Shown here: positions 56,469-64,000 of the stretch, in pieces
How the letters are laid out: each line of letters starts with the position of its first letter
How positions within the stretch are numbered: position 1 is the first letter of the stretch
Source of the DNA: Rhizoclosmatium globosum
Lineage: Eukaryota; Chytridiomycota; Chytridiomycetes; Chytridiales; Chytriomycetaceae
Length of the DNA: 64,000 nucleotides
Direction of reading: 5' to 3'
Assembly (NCBI GenBank): GCA_002104985.1
Contig: MCGO01000007.1
Location: 682,001 to 746,000 of the forward strand
Position numbers and translations under genes: made by a program
Notes under the pieces: model-generated
Databases searched by the model: none
Told to the model about the DNA's origin: nothing
Seen by the model: only the letters and a program-made list of their open reading frames with translations

Positions 56469-57116
56469 TCAATCAAAATCCGAATTACGTAAAGGCTCCC
56501 TTCTATTTCTAAAAACTATGCAGTAGTCAGCAGATCTCATGGCCCCGAGTTGGAACCCACGTCCATCGATATAGTGACGGTAAGACATGTGATGGGGCCG
56601 ATTATCAATACAGAAACAGCATGATGGAATAGAAGCACTTAGTGAGCACATATGTCCACATGGTTTTGGGTGAGAGAATTGTGGTCTTTGACGTTGAGTG
56701 TTGGGTTGAAGTGGATTTTCGTTGATGGGAATTGTTCGTTGGATACTCGTGAAATTCTGCACAGCGATAAAAGCTCTTCGTAGTGAATTTGGTACTGAAG
56801 CTGTTGAGGGACCTGAGGGAGGCAGAGGTGGAATAGGGGCAGGGTTCCAAGATACTGGTTCAGGGTCAAGGTTCATTCGAACAACATCCAGAATTGAAAC
56901 AAGAATACGACACGGTTCATTGATGTACGTTGTTAAAGCATACTCGCGATCAATTGGGCAGGTTTTGTGTTGTTCGAGCCATTTGGTGATACAGCCGCGG
57001 CAAAAGTAGTGTTCGCAGCGTTGAAGACGGACTGGGTCAAAAAGTACGCCCATGCAGACAATGCATGTTAATGTATCTGCTATGGAGGATGGTATACTCG
57101 CAGTGGATTTCAGCAT
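56469..57116 (-). CDS. RING-finger protein T
   Basis: 215 residues from ATG 57116 (MLKSTASIPSS). [44 protein letters not shown]. Linker as in S. C-terminal block KPCGHMCSLSASIPSCCFCI, GRGFQLGAMRSADYCIVF: the final cysteine of the CxxC pair is Phe here (CIVF, against CAVC in S and CVVC in the fragment), so one metal ligand is lost. The C-terminus is also shorter. May still work through its RING. Confidence 0.8.
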   Translation of the reverse strand: MLKSTASIPSSIADTLTCIVCMGVLFDPVRLQRCEHYFCRGCITKWLEQHKTCPIDREYALTTYINEPCRILVSILDVVRMNLDPEPVSWNPAPIPPLPPSGPSTASVPNSLRRAFIAVQNFTSIQRTIPINENPLQPNTQRQRPQFSHPKPCGHMCSLSASIPSCCFCIDNRPHHMSYRHYIDGRGFQLGAMRSADYCIVFRNRREPLRNSDFD

Positions 57117-57186
57117 TTTTGATGAGTTGTTCGCTTTGTTGTGGCAAAGTCACGTACAATCAAATTCTCCAGAATTCTAACAACAT

Positions 57187-58236
57187 TCACATTGTTAAAA
57201 CGGCCTTTGCATCCCCTTCCGTGGTAGCAGGAATACTCCTCTCCCGTCTCGCCTCTTTATCAAGCAACAGCTTCATCCGTACCATCGAAACCCCCATCAT
57301 AAATATAAAGAAATTCACAGAAACCTCAACAAGCATCCACCCCGTAACCCACTGCTCCCCGTTCTTCAACTCCTTCCCCGCGCGTCCCATATAGAATCCC
57401 ATCGCCAACCAAACACAAAACGCGACAAACGTTGAAATCGCGTAGAAACTCCCCTGAACAGAATACTTTGCAATCACTCTTGTATACCTCTCTGCCTTGC
57501 TATACGACAACTCACCCTCCTTCATCGCGTCCACTTTTTCGGCAAGAACTCTTCGACACTTAATCATGAATATCACGTCAATCAGAACGAGGAAGAATCC
57601 AGTCACGGCGGCAAGAACTCTTTGTCCTTTGAAACTGACGAACCCGACTAAAGGTGATATACAGGCTCCGATAGATGTTGCGAGTAACATCCCACGCAGA
57701 GTGTTAACTTGAAGGACTGTTAAATCAGACCGGATAATGGCTGACGCGCGCGTCCATTGATACCACTTTTCCGAAAAAAGAGGATGTCAAAATTTTTAAA
57801 CAAAAACTTTTGGAACTTTCCAATAACGATAACTTACCATGAACATACACTCCTCAAACGCTGCAAACGTGTATCTTAGTTGATTCATAGATAAACTGGG
57901 ATCGACAGTTGCTGTCGCGCTTGACACCTGGAACCCCAATTCCGCCAATAACGCGCATATTAACAACGCGTTTTTCTGGGTTATAAGGCTTCGTGCGCCG
58001 TTGTGGAACCATATGGACGACATTAGGCCGAGCGTCATTAAGCCTGTTGCGATGGCTAGGAAGTAGTAGATGTTTGTTTGGAGGGATGCGAGGAATGGGT
58101 TCGTGAAGCCTGTGAAGGCATCAAAGTCGAATTGCGGGTCTTGGGGTTGAGAGTTTGTGGAGTTTTGGGGTTGGGAGGAGTATGGTGGGGACGTTGTGGT
58201 GTTTTGGGGCGAGTCGGGGAAGTCAGTTTGGGGCAT
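57187..58236 (-). CDS. Seven-helix membrane protein P (family of N and O)
   Basis: Exons 58236-57838 and 57765-57187, 978 bases, 325 residues, intact. A Ser/Thr/Pro/Gln-rich extracellular N-terminus (MPQTDFPDSPQNTTTSPP), then helices IYYFLAIATGLMTLGLMSS, ALLICALLAELGFQVSSAT, MLLATSIGACISPLVGFVSF, LAAVTGFFLVLIDVIFMI, ISTFVAFCVWLAMGFYM and MLVEVSVNFFIFMMGVSMV, with a further hydrophobic stretch around the intron (FAAFEECMFM/WYQW). The loops carry RVLAEKVDAMKEGELSYSKAE and a Lys/Arg-rich tail. The ATG at 58236 is preferred; an upstream in-frame extension lacks an ATG. Function unknown; receptor-like topology. Confidence 0.8.
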
Positions 58237-58593
58237 TGTTTTTCTGCTTTGTTGTCGGAGGGGAGACAATGGGTTTGATTTAGTTTGTTTGTATTGTAAA
58301 AAGCCGATTTAGATATAATTGCCGTTTCTCCAACGCGGTTGCTTTTTGAATGGATGCGGGATGGAAGTATGTATTACGAGCGGAACACAAACGAGGGGTA
58401 CCATTTGCAACACACACACGAAACATATTGGATTTCTAATATATACCCTAGTTTTGATTGGTGATGATGATTCCACGAGGTAGTTGAAATACAGATGTGT
58501 TGCTTGATTTTCACATCGCAGAAAAGGACCAAATTGATAGAAAGAAAATCAGATACAAGTGATAATAACAATTGAAACAATTTAATAAACATA
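58237..58593. other. Intergenic, no gene seen
   Basis: About 360 bases between the start of P and the end of the ankyrin gene, AT-rich, no coding frame. Confidence 0.45.
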
Positions 58594-60947
58594 TCATCTT
58601 CTTCCTTTGGTTGCGTGTATACTAGCTACAGCACCCACGTCCACCAAAAACTTCATAATCTTCATGTTATTCTTTTTAGAAGCATTCATAAGATTCTTTT
58701 GAGAAGCAATCATAAGAGGAGTATCGCCATTCCCGTTTGCCAGATTTACATCCGCTCCTTCAGAAACCAAAAATTTCACGATTTCGTAGCAATTTAAACG
58801 GGTTGCTTCGGTTAAAGCGGTACCATTTAATCCAACTGCATTAACATCAACACCGTGGTCAATAAGCGCCTTGACAGTCTCCAAATGCTTCAATTCATAC
58901 TCGCAAAGATAAACCCCACAAGCTTTCATTAACGCTGTGGAACCTCGATGAAGTGTATCCGCAGCAGCTCCATTTTGAATAAGTAGGTTAACAATATGCG
59001 TATTTCCTCGAGAGCATGCCATAAACAAAGCCGTGTGACCATATGTGCCAACCTTGTTCACATCTGATCCAGCCTCGATCAACATTTTAACTGTTTCCAG
59101 ATGGCCGCATGAAAAATTAAAGTTGAAGCAGCATTCAGATCCTTTTATGAGAGCAGTGAGACCATCACGATTAGTTTGGTGCACATCTGCTCCATTTGCA
59201 AGCAAGAGCTTGACAATATCTGCAAATCCTCTGAAAGCGGCGCGAGTCAGTGCACTATCCAAAGAACTATACCCTCGGGATTCGACTGTATTTACATCAG
59301 CACCATATCTGATCAATATTTCTGCAATTTCCAGATTCCCTAACCAGCATGCACCGAAAAGGCAAGATTCCCCATTATACTTGCGCTCATTCAAGTTGCT
59401 GATTCCATGTTTAAGCAAGAAGCAGACTGTATCATGGTGATTCTTCCAGCAAGCAGCTGCAAATGGGTCATTTCCATCATGGCCCTGTGAAGCGATTTGG
59501 GCACCGGAATGTACAAGAAATTCCACCATTCTGGTATTTCCGCCGGAACAAGCTGTAAGTAACGCTGTATTTCCGTCTACAGACAAATAATTCACATTGG
59601 CACCCTCCTTGATTAGAGCCTATCATTAAAAGTCAATATTGATAATCGATCTCATGAATAAATAACCTCTACAGCTTTGAAATCTGAATTGCTCACAGCC
59701 TTCAACAATCGAAATTCTTTGCTACAGGCTATTTCAGCTTTCCTGGCTGCAATTAAGTCACATATATCCAAATGGTTGTTCACTTCTGCGACCTCATATA
59801 TATCTAGATCATATGAAGTCTCCCATAAAAAATTCGCGCCATTCTCGAGCAAGACTTTTGCCACCTTGACAATTCCTTCCTCACATGCCAAGGATAACGC
59901 TGTGTATTCATGATCTCCGGAAACAACATGATTAATATTCGCGCCTTTGGATAGCAAAAGCTGAACCAACTCAACATTTCCTGCTTGGCACGTCCTAATA
60001 AATGCCGTTTGCCCAGTACCAGGCCAATCAATGTCTGCACCATTCTCCAATAAGTACTTAGCCATAGACATGTCATCATTGTCACATGCTATCATTAGAG
60101 CACTCCTAGGATCTCTCATAGAACGAATCACGGACTTTGACGGATCAATATTGACGCCATTATCCAAAAACAGCTCCACTGCCTCCTGATTCCCGTATTC
60201 GACCGCCTTATTCAATAAAGAATTATCAGCAATTCCATTCCGAATAAGCTCCCGCACAATGTTGTTGAAACCCTTATTCAAAGCAAAACACATTCCAATG
60301 TGACCTGCATCACGCAAGTTCGCACCATGTTCAAGTAACAGTTCCAGAATATCCAAGTGGCCGTTCTCGCACGCAGCTGTAATGGGAGTCCTGTCGCCAA
60401 GGCGGATATTGAGATCTGCGTTGTACTTGATGAACAGACGCACCATATCCACCTGGCCAAGGCGACATGCAATTTCAAGTGGCGAAGTGTTGTTTTGCAG
60501 ATACTTGTTTGGGGTTGCACCTGATTCCAGCAACAAAATTAGGATACTTTTATGGTTTTGGGCAACTGCTTCTGAGAGCGCGTTGAAGTGGACGTTGTCT
60601 TCTTCGCGCGTAAACGACACGTTTGGGTCAGCGCCTTTTGAAAGAAGGAAGCGCGCAGTGTCCTCGTTCCCGCCAATAACTGCATTGATCAGTGTCAAGG
60701 GAGGGTCGTCGAGGCGATGGCCCCTCCGAATCAGCGCTTTTACAACATCGACACTGGAATGCTTTGCTGCTTGGAGTAGGTAAGAGCTGTTGTTGCTGTG
60801 GAACGGGTTGATGGCGAGGCTGTGGTGTTCCGCGACAATGAGCCGGGAATGGAAGCTTTTGCTGGTTGAGGCAAGCCTGGCCACATCGGTAGCAGACAGA
60901 AACTGCATTGCGAGTAGTTGCCATATCTCTGTGGGTACTTGATCCAT
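58594..60947 (-). CDS. F-box protein with about twenty ankyrin repeats
   Basis: Exons 60947-59667 and 59619-58594, 2,307 bases, 768 residues, intact. The F-box is at residues 3-38 (VPTEIWQLLAMQFLSATDVA, RLASTSKSFHSRL). The rest is nearly continuous ankyrin repeats, for example NEDTARFLLSKGADPNVS, GHLDILELLLEHGANLRD, GNVELVQLLLSKGANINHV, GNLEIAEILIRYGADVNTV. The single intron falls between repeats (FKAVE/ALIKEGANVN) in phase 0. The ATG at 60947 puts the F-box at the very N-terminus. Likely a substrate adaptor of an SCF ubiquitin ligase: the F-box binds Skp1 and the ankyrins bind the target. It neighbours the RING cluster, although there is no sign of a functional link. Confidence 0.92.
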
Positions 60948-61489
60948 GTCTCTTATCTTAGATGACTTTTTTTTTGGAAAGCGGCCAAGCACTACTCTGC
61001 CTCATTCCAGCATGAACCTAGTAGGCCTGAAATCAAATTCATACCTGCGATCAACATTGATGCAACTCTCAAATTGCTGCTTTTTGATATATTCGAAAAA
61101 AAAAAATGCGTGAGAGTCGGAGTCTCAAGTTATGTATGTTATTACCAAATAGTGCTACCCAATAAATAGTCTTTCATATACAGTTAGGCAATTACAGGTC
61201 CCCGTATTTATTGAAGACAGAAAAAACGGGCTCTTTTGCACACTAGCAATGGCTCTCCATAACAAAGTATACTTGCAATCCACTTTCATCCACATACTGC
61301 TCGGTCAGTTGCCGAGGTCACCAATCAGGTTTTGTTTTGATTGGTTTATTCGCAATATGACTCTTATTGATTGGCATCGTCGATTTGATTAAAAAAGATT
61401 CGCTTGATTTGTGAACCTTTCCGGCTCACCGAACCCGCTATAAAACTAGAGTGAACCATTTGCCGTAATCAATATCACTACAAAAAAAA
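60948..61489. other. Intergenic region containing a RING-family relic
   Basis: Mostly AT-rich. Positions about 61193-61330 match the ends of the RING-family fragments (GGCTCTTTTGCACACTA, CAATCCACTTTCATCCACAT, GTCAGTTGCCGAGGTCACC), minus-strand sense, with frame lost. A run of A9 precedes the start codon of the next gene. Confidence 0.6.
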
Positions 61490-62849
61490 ATGAATCTGAT
61501 AATCCCACTTATACTCGCATCCCTTGCATCCGCTGACACATCCATCGACGCGCAAAAGGCTGCAGCCCTACTCAACGCTACACCCCCATGTGCCGCTCGC
61601 GAACTCAACAACGTCACTGTATTATCCTGTCCCGCTTTCCCTAGTATATCCCACTAACATAACCTTCATAGTACCCCGGCTTAACACCCTTCCTCACAAC
61701 CCCAACCCCCGAATCCTTCCTCACAATATGTCCACACCTCCTCTGGGGAACACCACGCCTCGGAAACGTCGCCTACGCGGGGTTAACAACTTGTACAGGG
61801 ACGCAACTGGCGAGTTTACAGGCGATGGTTACACTCTTGTTTTTCCACTGTATTGCTGCTTATGTAGGAAAATAGGTCGACGCTGTTACTCCCCTGTGCT
61901 ATACCGCCATCTTAACCGCGTCTCCAACACTCACACATTACGCAGAAGCGTTTGAGTACCTCTCCCTCTCGAAAATCGGGTACACGCTACCCCAATGCGC
62001 TAAAGCCTGTGTGAACGAGGACACGTTGGGTGGGTATAATGAGTTTCTGAATGCGACGTTTTGGATGAGTCAGAGTCCGTATGTGAATTGGACGCGGGGG
62101 ATGGTTGAGGGGGAGGGACGGGCGTTTGGGAAGGTTTGTGAAGGGGTTTTGGGGAGGGGGAGTGGGATTGAGGTGTGTGTTGAGGGGAAGGGGTGTGCGG
62201 ATGCGGTGGTGGATGTTGTTAAGGGATATGTAAGTGTTTTTTTGCTTTAGAGGGTGTGTATTAGTGATTAACTTTTCGGCGGGGGTTTAGGAGGTGGAGG
62301 TTTTGGGGATGTGTAAAGCTGTACGAGGATTTGGAGTTGTTGAGAGGGATTTGGAGGAGGTTTGGATGGGGGTTGTTGGGTTGCCTAATTGTGTGAAGGA
62401 TTATTGTTTGAATGAGAAGGGGTTTGGGAAGGGAGTTAACGAGTTTTATTATGGGCTGCAGACGAAGGAGCTGGTTGGAGTTGTTTGCAGTGGGTATAGT
62501 TTTGGGGCTTTGGAGTCATGTGCGGCGGCAACGTGTACTGCGAAGGATGTGGATGCCGTCAAGGCTTTCGTGAGTTTGAAGATTGTTGGTTTTTTGATGC
62601 ATAAATAATGTTGAGTAGGAGCCTGGATTCCAAAAGTCGTGTGATTCTGTTACGAGTTGGTCTGCGCTTGCAGTGACAACTGTTGCTACCGCCATGCCTA
62701 CAAGTACCTTGACTCTTTCTACTCAACTGAATACTGCTGCATCTACTGGTACAACTAAAGCCGCGGTTACTACAAACCTTTCCTCTGCGGCGATGACAAC
62801 TGCCATCAACCTTGTAGTTGCTACCACTTGTCTCTTTATCTTCTCTTGA
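61490..62849 (+). CDS. Secreted cysteine-rich CFEM-like protein with GPI-type tail
   Basis: Exons 61490-61618, 61672-61827, 61876-62229, 62291-62569, 62619-62849; 1,149 bases, 382 residues. All four introns are phase 0; the first has a CTAAC branch site. Signal peptide MNLIIPLILASLASADTSID. Cysteines come in recurring patterns: TPPCAARELNN, LTTCTGTQL, TLPQCAKACVNEDTLGGYNE, VCVEGKGCADAV, GLPNCVKDYCLNEKGF, ESCAAATCTAKDVDA and KSCDSVTSWSA. The LPxC..xC blocks resemble fungal CFEM domains but spacing is not canonical. A Thr-rich stretch and a hydrophobic end (INLVVATTCLFIFS) suggest GPI anchoring. Several Asn-X-Thr sites. Cell-wall or surface role inferred only. Confidence 0.8.
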
Positions 62850-63022
62850 TTTCTATCCTATTCTTCTTTAATGGAGGAAGATACTATTGAGAATTGCTTT
62901 GATCAGAGACATTTTGGTGTATTTGATTTATCAATAAAACCAAAATATAAAAGAATTTTGTTGCTGCATATGATGCCACCAAATTGGATCCTCCAGAAAC
63001 GAAGTAAGATAAAAAAACATAT

Positions 63023-64000
63023 TTAGTAGAAAACTTGATCGTCCTTTACTCCGGGCGGAACAACGACAGCCATGGCCCATCCTGCAATGATTAAATTCAA
63101 TATGCTGTTTTGATCAGTCATCTTTATAAACCTGCTGTCGGATGATTCTCCCAATACGTGTCAAGAACTGCAGAAAGCATTGTTTTCAAATGTTCCTTCA
63201 CTTGCTCTCGATTACATCCAATTTCCATTGGTTTCAAAACTCGCGACATAGTTCCCTAGAAAAAAAAAATGCAATTAAATGCTCATTATTCTCAGAAGAG
63301 CTTCACACAAACATGATCGGGACAATGTCCGCAAAGAAAAATAATGGTGGTAGATGCTTTCACGTCCGATTCGAGACACAAACTGGGGTTCAACCAGTTC
63401 CCAAACAACGGAAGCAAGCTAATCTGTGCTGCACTCAAGGATCGAATAGCAGCAGGTTTTGTCATAATCTTGTCCGTCATTTTATGTGGAGTTTCAGGTG
63501 CCCTAAGAATGGGATCCACGACCATCAACGCCTCCTCAGGAGCAACTGGCAGTTTCTTGCAGATTTCATCAATATCATGGATTGTGATAAAATGCTCGAA
63601 GAGCTGGATTCGTCTCTGCTCTTCACCAGTTTCATCATTCTTAAAGGGCCGTCCAATTGTCATGACATGAACGGCCGTCTTCCCTACTTCAGTTTCAGCG
63701 ATATTAAGTTTTCTTTGCGGAATCGGAGAAACATCATAGCCACTGTCCCATGGTCCAGGACCTTCACTTCCCGGAGCTATCAATACAGCAAGTCAGAGAA
63801 GGGTTTCCAAGTATATATAACGTTCTTTATGTTACGGATACTCACGTGCAATTTTAATAATCTTATCATACGTGATAAGTTTCTTAAACGCCTCCTTCAT
63901 ATGTTCGGTAGTCCCTTTCAGATCTGTCGGAGAAGCAATATTGGAAGAAGTGGACGTGCGTGATGAAGTTTTGGAATCGCGAGTCTTGTTTGATTCGGCG
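63023..64000 (-). CDS. Unrecognised protein, C-terminal part (5' end outside window)
   Basis: Coding on the minus strand through at least four exons: beyond 64000 to about 63842 (SPTDLKGTTEHMKEAFKKLI), about 63779-63315, 63257-63135 (GTMSRVLKPMEIGCNREQVK) and a last exon ending at TAA 63023 (GWAMAVVVPPGVKDDQVFY). The large middle exon is charged and helical (FEHFITIHDIDEICKKLPVA, MVVDPILRAPETPHKMTDKI). No signal peptide, membrane segment or known motif in the visible part. The order of good splice sites and the smooth composition argue for a real gene; I cannot name the family. Confidence 0.6.

Overview
The window is nuclear DNA of a filamentous or zoosporic fungus, most likely an early-diverging one (chytrid-like). 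Genes are densely packed on both strands and interrupted by short GT-AG introns of about 45-75 bases. The gene content is fungal or opisthokont: independent phosphoglycerate mutase, enolase, a TFIIIC tau131-type subunit, a Ysc84/SYLF protein, an OSCA/CSC1 channel, Rmd1/DUF155 proteins, F-box/ankyrin and RING proteins. There are also seven-helix receptors, a P2C (Na,K-ATPase-like) pump and large GPI-anchored leucine-rich-repeat (LRR) surface proteins. The placement is an inference from content and style; there is no rRNA or marker gene to prove it.

Left part (1-31 kb). Two consecutive glycolytic genes (phosphoglycerate mutase, cut by the window edge, and enolase) flank two large surface-protein genes. 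Two more members of the same surface family lie at 14.4-17.8 kb and 26.5-30.5 kb. All four share a plan: signal peptide, N-terminal LRR and/or cysteine-rich modules encoded one per exon, a Ser/Thr-rich stalk, a conserved bipartite ectodomain, a Gly/Gln/Asn-rich linker and a hydrophobic GPI-type tail. Between them are two paralogous two-helix membrane proteins, an OSCA/TMEM63-type channel, the TFIIIC subunit and the SYLF protein.

Middle (30.5-50.5 kb). Two Rmd1/DUF155 paralogs bracket a secreted GH31 glycosidase. A multi-pass membrane protein and a pair of seven-helix paralogs follow, one of which is decayed. A P2C-type cation pump gene spans 40.3-49.1 kb because its first conserved domain is split by a 4,298-bp transposon with perfect 92-bp terminal inverted repeats and a 6-bp target duplication. 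A rhodopsin-like GPCR gene follows.

Right part (51-64 kb). A small cluster of RING-finger genes and RING fragments has been invaded by a second, pogo/Tc1-like transposon (TA duplication, 2,915 bp) whose transposase carries one internal stop. Then come another seven-helix gene, a large F-box/ankyrin gene, a secreted CFEM-like GPI protein and the 3' part of an unrecognised gene.

Many conserved, probably essential genes show isolated one-base frame breaks, mostly a single missing base in a short homopolymer, while enolase, the receptors, the F-box gene and others are open. This looks more like residual sequencing error than decay, so broken frames were interpreted with care. The frame breaks in the surface family, the TAG in the seven-helix paralog, the stop in the transposase and the internal deletion at 14.4-17.8 kb are more likely to be real.
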